Origin: Mycobacterium colombiense | GTDB taxonomy: Bacteria > Actinomycetota > Actinomycetes > Mycobacteriales > Mycobacteriaceae | Direction of reading: 5' to 3' | Assembly (NCBI RefSeq): GCF_001953985.1 | Contig: NZ_MBEI01000083.1 | Coordinates: 29,826-93,825, forward strand | DNA: 64,000 bases | Part shown: in pieces, positions 7,623 through 16,424 of the stretch | Numbering within the stretch: the stretch's first letter is position 1 | How the letters are laid out: the number at the start of each line of letters is the position of its first letter | The notes under the pieces: model-generated | What the model was told of the DNA's origin: nothing | Databases searched by the model: none | Seen by the model: only the letters and a program-made list of their open reading frames with translations | Translations under genes and position numbers: made by a program

Positions 7623-8821
7623 ATTCCATGAGCCCGTCGCAGTGGCTGGACGTCGCCGTTTTGGCGGTCGCCTTCATCGCGGCGATCTCGGGCTGGCGGT
7701 CGGGCGCGGTGGGCTCGTTGTTCTCGTTCGTCGGCGTGTTGCTCGGCGCGATCGCGGGCGTGCTGCTGGCGCCCCACCTGGTCAGCCACATCGCCGCTCC
7801 GCGGGCGAAATTGTTTGCCGCGCTGTTCTTGATCCTCGCGCTGGTCGTCATCGGAGAGGTCGCCGGTGTGGTGCTGGGACGCGCCGTGCGCGGCGCGATC
7901 CGCAGCCGTTCGATCCGCACGGTCGACTCGGTCATCGGGGTGGCGGTCCAGCTGGTCGTGGTGCTGACCGCGGCGTGGTTGTTGGCGACGCCGCTGACCC
8001 AGTCCAAGGATCAGCCGGAATTGGCCGCCGCGGTGCGCGGTTCGCGAGTGTTGGCTCAGGTCAACGACGTAGCGCCGCCGTGGCTCAAGACGGTGCCCAA
8101 GCGGCTGTCCGCGTTGCTGAACACCTCCGGCCTGCCCGCGGTGCTGGAGCCGTTCAGCCGCACCCCGGTAATCCCCGTCGCCTCACCCGATCCCGAGCTG
8201 GCCGGCAACCCGGTGGTGCAGGCCACCGCGCCCAGCGTGGTGAAGGTGCGCAGCCTGGCCCCGAGCTGCCAGAAAGTGTTGGAGGGCAGCGGATTCGTGA
8301 TCGCACCCGACCGGGTGATGACCAACGCGCACGTGGTGGCCGGATCCAACAGCGTGCAGATCTACGCCAGCGGCAATCCCCTGGACGCCACCGTGGTGTC
8401 CTACGATCCGGCGGTCGACATCGCGATCCTTTCCGTCCCCAATTTGCCGCCGCCCCCACTGGCTTTCGCGCAGGGCGACGCGAAAACCGGTGCCAGCGTG
8501 GTAGTCCTGGGGTATCCCGGTGGCGGCAACTTCACCGCGACGCCGGCCAGGATTCGCGAGCTGATCAAGCTGAGCGGCCCCGACATCTACCGGGACCCGG
8601 CCCCGGTCACCCGTGACGTCTACACGATCAGAGCCAGTGTGGAGCAAGGTAATTCGGGTGGGCCGTTGATCGATCTCGACGGTCACGTGCTCGGAGTGGT
8701 GTTCGGCGCCGCGGTCGACGATCCCGACACCGGGTTCGTGTTGACCGCCGACGAGGTGGCCAGTCAGCTCTCCAGGATCGGTGACACCCAGCTGGTGGGC
8801 ACCGGCTCCTGCGTCGGCTGA
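7619..8821 (+). CDS. marP: Membrane serine protease MarP, Rv3671c type
   Basis: A 400-residue protease of the CvpA-plus-trypsin architecture. Four transmembrane segments lie within about residues 10-135 and are followed by a periplasmic chymotrypsin-like domain. The catalytic triad is His238 (TNAHVV), Asp267 (VDIAIL) and Ser346 (GNSGG). Cysteines in LAPSCQK and the C-terminal GTGSCVG correspond to the redox-sensitive disulfide that activates the M. tuberculosis enzyme. The ATG overlaps the Nudix stop (ATGA), which decides the start. In M. tuberculosis MarP is required for pH homeostasis in acid and oxidative stress. That role is inferred here from the conserved architecture. Confidence 0.96.
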   Translation: MNSMSPSQWLDVAVLAVAFIAAISGWRSGAVGSLFSFVGVLLGAIAGVLLAPHLVSHIAAPRAKLFAALFLILALVVIGEVAGVVLGRAVRGAIRSRSIRTVDSVIGVAVQLVVVLTAAWLLATPLTQSKDQPELAAAVRGSRVLAQVNDVAPPWLKTVPKRLSALLNTSGLPAVLEPFSRTPVIPVASPDPELAGNPVVQATAPSVVKVRSLAPSCQKVLEGSGFVIAPDRVMTNAHVVAGSNSVQIYASGNPLDATVVSYDPAVDIAILSVPNLPPPPLAFAQGDAKTGASVVVLGYPGGGNFTATPARIRELIKLSGPDIYRDPAPVTRDVYTIRASVEQGNSGGPLIDLDGHVLGVVFGAAVDDPDTGFVLTADEVASQLSRIGDTQLVGTGSCVG

Positions 8822-8831
8822 GCCGGCGCGC

Positions 8832-9791
8832 TCATCTGGCTCGGGTCAGGTGCACCTGTTCGAGGAACTTCGTCAGGTGCCGGTTGATTTCGTCGGGAGC
8901 CTCTTCGTGGCTGAAATGCCCTGCGCCCGCGATGGATACGTAGCGGCCCTGCGGCGCGTAGCGCCGCGTACGGTCAACCGGGTCGGCCAGCACGTACGGA
9001 TCCGCCTCGCCGCGCAGGTGTAACAGCGGCACGCTGAGCTGCTGGCTCATCGACCTCATGAAGCGCCGGCCCTCATCGCGCAGCTGGCTGCGCGCCGCCC
9101 ACCGCTGGTATTCCAGTGCGCTGTGCGCGGCCGCCGGGATCTGAATTACCGTCCGCAGGTGGCCGATGGTTTCGGAGAAGTCTTCGGAGGCAAGCCATTT
9201 GCCGCAGCTACGACTGCGGACCAGGCGCTCGATCTCGGCGCCGTCGTCCCGGGTCAACACGCGCTCGGGCCACAACGGTATTTGGTATTGCAGCAGCGTC
9301 GGCAACAGCGCATAACCCTGGTCGCGTCGCGTCAACGTGGATCGCCGCAACGCCGCCGGGTGCGGTGAACTGATCAGCGCGATCGCCGACACCAGCCGCG
9401 GGTGCAGCAAGGCGGTGGCCCAGCACGCCAGCCCGCCATCAGCGTGGCCCACCAAGGTGGCCGAGGAGTGCCCCAGCGCCCGAATGAGTCCGGCGGTGTC
9501 GCCGGCCATCGTCCAGCCGTCGTAGCCGCGAGGCGGCTTGTCGCTGCCGCCGTAGCCGCGCAGGTCGACGGCGACCACTCGCGCGCCGCGCAGTGCGCGC
9601 AGCTGATGACGCCAGGACCACCAGAACGATCCGAAACCGTGCAGCAGCATCACCAGCGGGCGCGCCGTCGCGGGCGGGCCGTCGGCGTCGCTCAGCGCCT
9701 CGACGACGTGGAAGCGGATGCCATTGGCGTGCACATCGAGATGACGCCACGGCCCCTCGATGCGGGTTACCGACGGATCCGGCGGCGCCAT
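8832..9791 (-). CDS. ephE: Alpha/beta-hydrolase, epoxide hydrolase EphE type
   Basis: A 319-residue alpha/beta-hydrolase. The oxyanion region is LLHGFGSFWWSW, followed by VDLRGYGGSDKPPRGYDG. The nucleophile elbow is VGHADGG with Asp rather than Ser, as in epoxide hydrolases and haloalkane dehalogenases. The catalytic His lies in AGAGHFSHEEAPDE. It is convergent with marP (10-base gap). Its ATG immediately follows the TAG of the holin-like gene, so the two form an operon as Rv3670/Rv3669 do. The substrate is unknown. Confidence 0.87.
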   Translation of the reverse strand: MAPPDPSVTRIEGPWRHLDVHANGIRFHVVEALSDADGPPATARPLVMLLHGFGSFWWSWRHQLRALRGARVVAVDLRGYGGSDKPPRGYDGWTMAGDTAGLIRALGHSSATLVGHADGGLACWATALLHPRLVSAIALISSPHPAALRRSTLTRRDQGYALLPTLLQYQIPLWPERVLTRDDGAEIERLVRSRSCGKWLASEDFSETIGHLRTVIQIPAAAHSALEYQRWAARSQLRDEGRRFMRSMSQQLSVPLLHLRGEADPYVLADPVDRTRRYAPQGRYVSIAGAGHFSHEEAPDEINRHLTKFLEQVHLTRAR

Positions 9792-10334
9792 CTACCAACC
9801 CGATGGATCGCCGGCAGCGCCGTTGCCGGGCTTCGCGTGCTTGCCGTGGGGCTCGGGGAGCGCCTTGGCGTCGCCGGGGGCCTTGTCGTGGCCCGGGGTC
9901 AGCGCGGTGCGCGTCTCCTTGACCGATTCGATCGTCTCGCGCGGGCCGCGGATCCGGCGTACCTTGAGGAAGCCGAACAGGGCCAGCACGGCGCCGACCA
10001 CCACCATGATCCCGAACACGATCAGGAACGACACCCAGCGCCACAGCCAGGTGTCCAGCAACTCGGCGACGAAGAAGAAGAAAAAGAAGGTGGAGTAGAA
10101 CAGCACCACCAGCGCGGCGATGAAGAAGACGCTGCCGGTGAGACCCTTTTTGACGTCTCGCGTAATTTCGGCGCGGGCCAGTTCGACTTCGGCGCGCACC
10201 AGCGTGGAGACCTGGGCGGTCGCGTCTTTGATCAGATCACCGATCGACGGCTCGGCAGGTTTGGCATGCGGGTCGGTCAACGGAATCGTGGTCAGGGTGC
10301 TGGGCACACCGTTCTTGCCATCGGCTTTGCTCAC
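9792..10334 (-). CDS. Holin-superfamily III membrane protein, Rv3669 type
   Basis: A 180-residue protein. Residues up to about 60 are soluble and amphipathic (LIKDATAQVSTLVRAEVELA). Two strongly hydrophobic segments follow (GSVFFIAALVVLFYSTFFFF and WVSFLIVFGIMVVVGAVLAL), then a charged tail ending in GDPSGW. This layout is that of the Actinobacterial Holin-X family (Phage_holin_3_6), which here is a chromosomal membrane protein rather than a phage lysis gene. I chose the GTG at 10334 because AAAGAGGA lies 6-13 bases upstream. The frame stays open upstream, but that stretch looks non-coding. Confidence 0.8.
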   Translation of the reverse strand: MSKADGKNGVPSTLTTIPLTDPHAKPAEPSIGDLIKDATAQVSTLVRAEVELARAEITRDVKKGLTGSVFFIAALVVLFYSTFFFFFFVAELLDTWLWRWVSFLIVFGIMVVVGAVLALFGFLKVRRIRGPRETIESVKETRTALTPGHDKAPGDAKALPEPHGKHAKPGNGAAGDPSGW

Positions 10335-10584
10335 GGACGGTCCTCTTTCGTCGTCACCCGGCTCACTGTCGTCGCGGTTTATGTTGCCATGCGGCGCCTG
10401 GACAGGAGAAGCCAGACGAGGCCAGCCGAGCACCGCGCCGCAGGTTCGAGCGCCCGACGGCCAGTTCGGTTCGGCCAGAAGGCGGTCGGGGACGCCGGGC
10501 TTTCAGAGCGCGAACATCACCGCCCACCCGATTACACTCGGCCAAGCCGGTCGTGATTTCCGGCCTACTGATTGGAGTAAGGCT

Positions 10585-11283
10585 GTGCGGAGGGCGCACC
10601 GATGCTTCCTGGTGGCGATGGTTGCCCTGCTCGTGGCCGCGCTGGGTTCGTTTGCCCGCGCCGCCGCCGCTGACGTCCGGATCCCACTGGGCGGTGGGGC
10701 GGGCATCGTCATCAACGGGGACACCATGTGCACCCTGACCACCATCGGCGGCGACGCGGCCGGTGAGCTGATCGGCTTCACCTCCGCGCACTGCGGCGGC
10801 CCGGGAGCGCAGGTGGCGGCCGAGGGCGCCGAGGGCGCGGGAATCCTGGGCACGATGGTTTCGGGCAACGACAACCTGGACTACGCGGTGATCAAGTTCG
10901 ACCCGGCCAAGGTGACACCGGTGGCCAACTACAACGGTTTTCTGATCAGCGGCATCGGACCGGACCCGGCCTTCGGCCAGATCGCCTGCAAACAGGGCCG
11001 AACCACGGGTAATTCGTGCGGTGTCACCTGGGGACCGGGGCAGGACCCGGGCACGATCGTCATGCAGGTGTGCGGCCAGCCGGGTGACTCCGGGGCGCCG
11101 GTCACCGTAAACAACATGCTGGTCGGCATGATTCACGGCGCATTCAGTGACAACCTGCCGACGTGCATCATCAAGTACATCCCGCTGCACACCCCGGCGG
11201 TGGTGATGTCGTTCAACGCCGCCCTGGCCGACATCAACGCAAAACACCGACCGGGTGCGGGGTTCAGCCCGCTGCCGGGCTGA
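10585..11283 (+). CDS. Secreted trypsin-like serine protease, Rv3668c type
   Basis: A 232-residue protein with an N-terminal signal peptide (LVAMVALLVAALGSFARAAA, cleavage near residue 30) and a streptogrisin/trypsin-like domain. The catalytic residues are His in FTSAHCGGPG, Asp in NLDYAVIKFD and Ser in QPGDSGAPVTV. Cysteine pairs (MCTL with AHC, ACKQ with NSC, VCGQ with PTC) suggest three disulfides. The GTG start at 10585 follows a GGAG box and gives the H37Rv length. It is convergent with acs. It probably acts in the cell wall or extracellularly; no substrate is known. Confidence 0.9.
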   Translation: MRRAHRCFLVAMVALLVAALGSFARAAAADVRIPLGGGAGIVINGDTMCTLTTIGGDAAGELIGFTSAHCGGPGAQVAAEGAEGAGILGTMVSGNDNLDYAVIKFDPAKVTPVANYNGFLISGIGPDPAFGQIACKQGRTTGNSCGVTWGPGQDPGTIVMQVCGQPGDSGAPVTVNNMLVGMIHGAFSDNLPTCIIKYIPLHTPAVVMSFNAALADINAKHRPGAGFSPLPG

Positions 11284-11294
11284 AGCGGCAGCGA

Positions 11295-13247
11295 CTACTT
11301 CGCCGCCCTGATCGCATCGAAGACGCCGGGATCCAGCAGCGTCGACGTGTCACCCAGTTCGCGGTTCTCGGCGATGTCGCGCAACAGCCGGCGCATGATC
11401 TTGCCGCTGCGGGTCTTGGGTAGTTCGGGCACCACGTGCACCTCGCGCGGGCGGGCGATGGGCGAGATCTCCCGGGCCACCTCGCCGCGCAACTCGTCGA
11501 CGATCCCGTCGTGCACTTGGTAATCCGCGCACAAGACGACGAATGCGCAGATGGCCTGGCCGGTGGTCGAATCGGTCGCCCCGACCACCGCCGCCTCGGC
11601 CACCGCGACGTGGCCGACCAACGCCGACTCCACCTCGGCGGTGGACAGCCGGTGTCCCGACACGTTCATGACGTCGTCGATGCGGCCGACCACCCAGATG
11701 GCGCCGTCGCGGTCGTAATAAGCGCTGTCGCCGGCGAAATACCAGCCCTGCTCGGCGAACCGGGACCAGTAGGTCTCGACGTATCGCTCGGGATCGCCCC
11801 AGATGCCGCGCAGCATGGACGGCCACGGCTGGTCTAGCACCAGGTAGCCGGTGATGTGCTCGCCCTTGTGGATGCCCGGCACCAGTTGATCGCCGTGGTC
11901 GTCGACGATCTTGGCCGAGATGCCCGGCAGCGCCCTCATCGCCGAACCTGGTTTGGCCGCAGCGACTCCCGGCAGCGGGGAGATCATCGTGGCGCCCGTC
12001 TCGGTCTGCCACCAGGTGTCGACGACGGGCAGCCGGTCGGCGCCGATCACCTTGCGGTACCAGCGCCACGCCTCGGGGTTGATCGGTTCGCCCACCGAAC
12101 CCAGCAGCCTCAGGCTGGACAGGTCGTGCGCGTCCGGGATCTCACGTCCCCACTTCATGAACGTGCGAATCAGCGTGGGCGCGGTGTAATAGATTGTCAC
12201 ACCGTACTTTTCGATGATCTCGAAATGCCGGTGCTGGCTGGGCGAGTCGGGTGTGCCCTCGTAGAGGACCTCGGTGACGCCGTTGGCCAGCGGGCCGTAC
12301 ACGCCGTAGGTGTGTCCGGTGACCCAGCCGATGTCGGCGGTGCACCAGAACACATCGGTTTCGGGCTTGACGTCGAAGACGTAGTAGTGCGTGTAGGCGG
12401 CGTGGGTCAGATAGCCGCCGCTGGTGTGCACGATGCCCTTGGGCTTGCCGGTGGTTCCCGAGGTGTACAGCAGGAACAGCGGCTGCTCCGCGTCGAAGGA
12501 TTCCGGGGTGTGTTCGGGGGAGGCGGCGTCGACGACGTCATGCCACCACAGGTCGCGGTCGTCGTTCCAGGACACGTCAATTCCGGTGCGCCGCACCACA
12601 AGAACGTGCTCGACGGGGCTGTCGCCGCCGTTGACGGCCTCGTCGGCCGCGTCCTTCAACGGCGCCGGCTTGCCGCGGCGGAATTGGCCGTCGCTGGTGA
12701 TGAGCAGCTTGGCCTGCGCGTCGGCGATCCGGGCCTGCAACGCCTTGGCGGTGAACCCGGCGAACACCACGCTGTGCATCAGGCCCAGGCGCGCGCAGGC
12801 CAGCATCGCGATCACCGCCTCCGGAATGAGCGGCAGGTAGATCGCGACCCGGTCGCCGGCGACCAGACCGAGATCGGTCAGCGCGTTGGCGGCCTTGCAC
12901 ACCTCGGCTTGCAGATCGGAGTAGGTGAGGCTGCGGTGATCGCCGACGGGTTCGCCCTCCCAGTGGATGGCGACCCGATCCCCGTGCCCGGCCTCCACAT
13001 GGCGGTCCACGCAGTTGTAGGCGACGTTGAGCTTGCCGTCGGCGAACCACTTGGCGAACGGTGCCTCGGACCAGTCCAGCACCTCGGTGAACGGCGTCGC
13101 CCACGACAGCCGGTTGGCCTGCTTGGCCCAGAAGCCCAACCGATCCTGCTCGGCTTCGCGGTACAGCTCCTCGCCGGCATTGGCCTGCTCGGCGAATTGC
13201 GCCGACGGCGGGTACGACGACGGGCCTGCGGTGTTGGTGGCGGTCAC
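11295..13247 (-). CDS. acs: Acetyl-CoA synthetase
   Basis: A 650-residue AMP-forming acyl-CoA synthetase. The A3 motif is LLYTSGTTGKPKGIVHTSGG, the A5 region is WWQTETGATMISPLPG and the A10 motif near the C-terminus is KTRSGKIMRRLLRD. Lys616 in that motif is the residue controlled by reversible acetylation in this family; in mycobacteria the acetyltransferase is cAMP-responsive. The GTG start is preceded by CAGGAGAA, a good ribosome-binding site. It converts acetate, ATP and CoA to acetyl-CoA in the cytoplasm. Its gene neighbours are the same as in H37Rv on one side only. Confidence 0.97.
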   Translation of the reverse strand: MTATNTAGPSSYPPSAQFAEQANAGEELYREAEQDRLGFWAKQANRLSWATPFTEVLDWSEAPFAKWFADGKLNVAYNCVDRHVEAGHGDRVAIHWEGEPVGDHRSLTYSDLQAEVCKAANALTDLGLVAGDRVAIYLPLIPEAVIAMLACARLGLMHSVVFAGFTAKALQARIADAQAKLLITSDGQFRRGKPAPLKDAADEAVNGGDSPVEHVLVVRRTGIDVSWNDDRDLWWHDVVDAASPEHTPESFDAEQPLFLLYTSGTTGKPKGIVHTSGGYLTHAAYTHYYVFDVKPETDVFWCTADIGWVTGHTYGVYGPLANGVTEVLYEGTPDSPSQHRHFEIIEKYGVTIYYTAPTLIRTFMKWGREIPDAHDLSSLRLLGSVGEPINPEAWRWYRKVIGADRLPVVDTWWQTETGATMISPLPGVAAAKPGSAMRALPGISAKIVDDHGDQLVPGIHKGEHITGYLVLDQPWPSMLRGIWGDPERYVETYWSRFAEQGWYFAGDSAYYDRDGAIWVVGRIDDVMNVSGHRLSTAEVESALVGHVAVAEAAVVGATDSTTGQAICAFVVLCADYQVHDGIVDELRGEVAREISPIARPREVHVVPELPKTRSGKIMRRLLRDIAENRELGDTSTLLDPGVFDAIRAAK

Positions 13248-13381
13248 TGGGTTCTCCTGTGTCGAGACTGCGCCGATCGGTGGCCGACTGCGAGCCTAGC
13301 CGTGTGAGGTGTAGCTGTGCGAGCGGTAGCCGCGCGCGAATCCGGGGTCAAAGTGTGCCCTGATGCCGGATAATCACCCGT

Positions 13382-13924
13382 GTGCCGGGTCATGGGCGGG
13401 GCGTCCGCCGACTAATCCCCAGCTTTGCCGGGGCCGCAACGATTTACGCGGCGGCCACCACGCTGGGGTGGCCCGCATCGGCCATGCCCGCCGACAACGC
13501 CGACGCGCCGACGCCGTGCTGGTCGGACCAGATCGCCGTCACCGCCTCGCCCGCCGAGTCCGCCGTGGGGCATCGCGCGGTGACCCTGATGTTCGCCCTC
13601 GCCGGCGGCGCCGACCCGTGCACGCTCACCGGATACGCCGGAGTCGACTCGGGTGCGGGCGGACCGTTGATTCATGCCGAGCCCACGCTGCGCGGATACA
13701 TGGGCGGCCTGCCGGCCGGCATCAATGAGCCGCCGACGGTCATCCTGTCGATATCGACCCAGGGACAGGCCATCGTCGAGGGCATCGCCGTCGACGCCGA
13801 CGGCAAGCCGTGCCCCACCTATACCGACCTGATCGTCAATTCACCGGACACCACCAATGTGGTGACCGTGGCGGCGACCATCGACGCCTGCGCGCTGCAG
13901 GTGCACCCGATCACCGCGGTCTGA
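13382..13924 (+). CDS. Putative exported DUF4232-like protein
   Basis: A 180-residue protein with a probable N-terminal signal (PSFAGAATIYAAATTLGWPA, cleavage near residue 34). A compact domain follows with cysteines in TPCWSDQIAV, ADPCTLTGYA and GKPCPTYTDL. The pattern CxxxQIxVTA...GHRAVTLMFALAG...CTLTGY resembles the DUF4232 beta-sandwich found in many mycobacterial secreted or lipid-anchored proteins. It has no lipobox. I do not recall a counterpart between acs and dppA in M. tuberculosis. The GTG start is weakly supported. Function is unknown. Confidence 0.65.
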   Translation: MPGHGRGVRRLIPSFAGAATIYAAATTLGWPASAMPADNADAPTPCWSDQIAVTASPAESAVGHRAVTLMFALAGGADPCTLTGYAGVDSGAGGPLIHAEPTLRGYMGGLPAGINEPPTVILSISTQGQAIVEGIAVDADGKPCPTYTDLIVNSPDTTNVVTVAATIDACALQVHPITAV

Positions 13925-13929
13925 GCGGC

Positions 13930-14709
13930 TCAATCGGCTCTGACCAGGCAGTAGACCCGCGCGGGGACGGGATAGGCGATACCCCTGCTGTCTCGCGGGC
14001 ACCGACTCTTGTCAGAGCTGCCGTCGATGCGCTGACTGACTCTGACGTGCAGCGGGCTCGATTCGTTGCAGTCATCCGGTTTCATGCTCACGGCTTCGCC
14101 GTCGCGGATCACCTGGTAGCACTGGTCCTGCCGCAGATTGATCATGAAGCACAGGGCCGTCGAGTGGTTGCTGGTTCGCTCATAGATCGAGTGCTCCCGT
14201 TTGCCGTCGGGGCAGGTGTCCGAGGCGCTTCCTTTGAACGCGAGTTCGTAGGTGGCAGCTGGATCGATGCAGCCGTCGATCAGGTGTAAGTCGAAATGAT
14301 GTGCCGCGTAATCACTTTCGGTGATGCAATCGCCAACCCGCAAGGCGACGTCCTCCGGGCGCTCGGACAAAACGTGCGCGACTCTGCCGAGGAGGCCCAG
14401 ACCGCCCAACGCCAGCAGCACGGCGCCGATGGTGATGAGCGTGGTGGCCGACTTCGGCGTCCGCGGCCGCGGCGGATAGCTCGGATAAGCCGGATAGCCC
14501 GGCGGTGGCGGGTAGGGGTAACCGGGGTTGACGGGAAAGCCCGGCGGGTACTGCGGCGGCGGGTAGGCCGGAGCCCGCCGGCGGCCGCGGGAGCGCTCTA
14601 CCAGCCCGATGACCAGGCACACCAACCCGATTGCCGGCACACCGAGCGAGAACATCAAAACGCCCGCTTGCACACCTGATTCATGCGAGGCCAGATACGC
14701 CACAGTCAC
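13930..14709 (-). CDS. Two-TM proline-rich protein with cysteine-rich C-terminal domain
   Basis: A 259-residue protein. Its first hydrophobic segment is at residues 15-36 (GVLMFSLGVPAIGLVCLVIG). A cytoplasmic proline/tyrosine-rich stretch (YPPPQYPPGFPV, YPYPPPPGYPAYP) follows, then a second membrane segment (TLITIGAVLLALGGLGLLG). The extracytoplasmic domain of about 130 residues has cysteines in GDCIT, DGCIDP, DTCPDG, ALCFM, DQCYQ, DDCNE, SRCP and YCLV. The latter resembles the LppU/SCO3933-type domain. It lies tail-to-tail with the DUF4232-like gene (5-base gap) and divergent from dppA. It is not part of the H37Rv order as remembered, and its function is unknown. Confidence 0.65.
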   Translation of the reverse strand: MTVAYLASHESGVQAGVLMFSLGVPAIGLVCLVIGLVERSRGRRRAPAYPPPQYPPGFPVNPGYPYPPPPGYPAYPSYPPRPRTPKSATTLITIGAVLLALGGLGLLGRVAHVLSERPEDVALRVGDCITESDYAAHHFDLHLIDGCIDPAATYELAFKGSASDTCPDGKREHSIYERTSNHSTALCFMINLRQDQCYQVIRDGEAVSMKPDDCNESSPLHVRVSQRIDGSSDKSRCPRDSRGIAYPVPARVYCLVRAD

Positions 14710-14784
14710 GGCGGGATTCTAAATTGGCGAAGCCGTGCCGGGCACTTCACCGCCGCGCGACTTCAGCCCCTAGGGTCGGGTGTC

Positions 14785-16422
14785 ATGCGTCGGATGCGGA
14801 GACCGTTGGCCTTGCTGGCCCCGGTCGCCGCCGCGGTGCTGACGGTCGCCTCGCTGGCCGGTTGCGGCGGCGGCGCGCTGAGCCCGGATCTGGTGGTGGT
14901 CAACGGCGGGGAACCGCCGAACCCCCTGATTCCCACCGGCACCAACGACAGCCAGGGCGGCCGGATCCTCGATCGGCTCTTCGCCGGGCTGATGTCCTAC
15001 GACGCCGCCGGCAATCCGTCGCCGGAGGTCGCCCAGTCGGTCGACACCACAGACAACGTCAACTACCGGATCGTCCTCAAACCCGGCTGGACGTTCACCG
15101 ACGGCTCGCCGGTGACGGCCCATTCCTTCGTCGACGCATGGAACTACGGAGCGCTGAGCACCAATGCCCAACTGCAGCAGGACTTTTTCAGCCCCATCGA
15201 CGGGTACGACGCGGTCGCCGGGCTGACCGGCGACGGCAAGCCGACGGCCACCACCATGTCCGGCCTGCGGGTGATCAACGACCGGGAGTTCACCGTCCGG
15301 CTGAAGGCACCCACCATCGACTTCAAACTGCGGCTGGGGCACAGCGCGTTCTATCCGTTGCCGCAGGCCGCCTTTCGGGACATGAGCGCTTTCGGGCAGC
15401 ACCCGATCGGCGACGGCCCGTACCAACTCGCCGACGGTCCCGACGGGCCCGCGTGGGAGCACAACGTCCGAATCGACCTGCGCCCAAACCCCGGTTATCG
15501 CGGCAACCGCAAGCCGCACAACAAGGGGCTGCGGTTCGAGTTCTACTCCAACCTGGACACCGCCTACGCCGACCTGCTGTCCGGCAATCTCGATGTGCTG
15601 GACACGATTCCGTCCAGCGCGTTGACGATCTACCAGCGCGACCTGGGTGACAACGCCGCCCGCGGGCCCGTCGCGGTCAGCCAATCCGTCGACACGCCGC
15701 TGCGGCTGCCGCATTTCGGGGGCGAGGAGGGCCGGCTGCGCCGGCTGGCGCTGTCGGCGGCCATCAACCGTCCGCAGATCTGCCGGCAGATCTTCAACAG
15801 CACCCGCAGCCCGGCCCGCGACTTCACCGCCAGTTCGTTGCCGGGATTCGATCCGAACATCCCGGGCAGCGACGCGCTGGACTTCAACCCCGGACGGGCA
15901 CAACAACTCTGGGCCCAGGCCAACGCGATCTCGCCGTGGAGCGGGCGGTACGCCATCGCCTACAACGCCGACAGCGGCCATCAGGAGTGGGTGGACGCGG
16001 TGGCCAACAGCATCAAGAACGTACTGGGCATCGATGCCGTCGGTGCGCCGCAGCCCACCTTCGCCGGTTTTCGCACCCAGATCACCAACCGCACCATCGA
16101 CACCGCGTTCCGGGCCGGCTGGATCGGCGACTACCCGTCGATGATCGAATTCCTCGCCCCGCTGTACGCCACAGGTGCGGGATCCAACGACGTCGGGTAC
16201 TCCAGCCGCGAATTCGACGCCGGTCTGGCCGCGGCCGAGGCGGCTCCCGACCTACGGCAGGCCGATGCGCTGGTCAACGTCGCGCAGCGAACCCTGTTGC
16301 ACGACATGCCCGCCGTGCCGCTGTGGTACTACATCGCCGTGGTCGGATGGTCGCCGGAGGTCAGCGCCGTCAAGGTCGCCTGGAACGGCCTGCCCGATTA
16401 CGAGAACGTCGTCAAGGCGTGA
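14785..16422 (+). CDS. dppA: Dipeptide ABC transporter substrate-binding lipoprotein
   Basis: A 545-residue family-5 solute-binding protein (SBP_bac_5). The signal peptide ends in a lipobox LAGC with the acylated Cys27. The family block TFTDGSPVTAHSFVDAWNYG is present near residues 103-122. The ATG at 14785 places the basic N-terminus MRRMRRP directly before the hydrophobic core. It is followed by permease and ATPase genes with overlaps or gaps of a few bases. In M. tuberculosis DppABCD has been connected with peptide and haem uptake. The mature protein sits on the outer face of the plasma membrane. Confidence 0.95.
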   Translation: MRRMRRPLALLAPVAAAVLTVASLAGCGGGALSPDLVVVNGGEPPNPLIPTGTNDSQGGRILDRLFAGLMSYDAAGNPSPEVAQSVDTTDNVNYRIVLKPGWTFTDGSPVTAHSFVDAWNYGALSTNAQLQQDFFSPIDGYDAVAGLTGDGKPTATTMSGLRVINDREFTVRLKAPTIDFKLRLGHSAFYPLPQAAFRDMSAFGQHPIGDGPYQLADGPDGPAWEHNVRIDLRPNPGYRGNRKPHNKGLRFEFYSNLDTAYADLLSGNLDVLDTIPSSALTIYQRDLGDNAARGPVAVSQSVDTPLRLPHFGGEEGRLRRLALSAAINRPQICRQIFNSTRSPARDFTASSLPGFDPNIPGSDALDFNPGRAQQLWAQANAISPWSGRYAIAYNADSGHQEWVDAVANSIKNVLGIDAVGAPQPTFAGFRTQITNRTIDTAFRAGWIGDYPSMIEFLAPLYATGAGSNDVGYSSREFDAGLAAAEAAPDLRQADALVNVAQRTLLHDMPAVPLWYYIAVVGWSPEVSAVKVAWNGLPDYENVVKA

Positions 16423-16424
16423 AC

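Noticed and set aside
9792..10334. Holin-like gene as evidence of a prophage
   Set aside because: No other phage genes are nearby, and the gene is a conserved chromosomal neighbour of ephE in mycobacteria.
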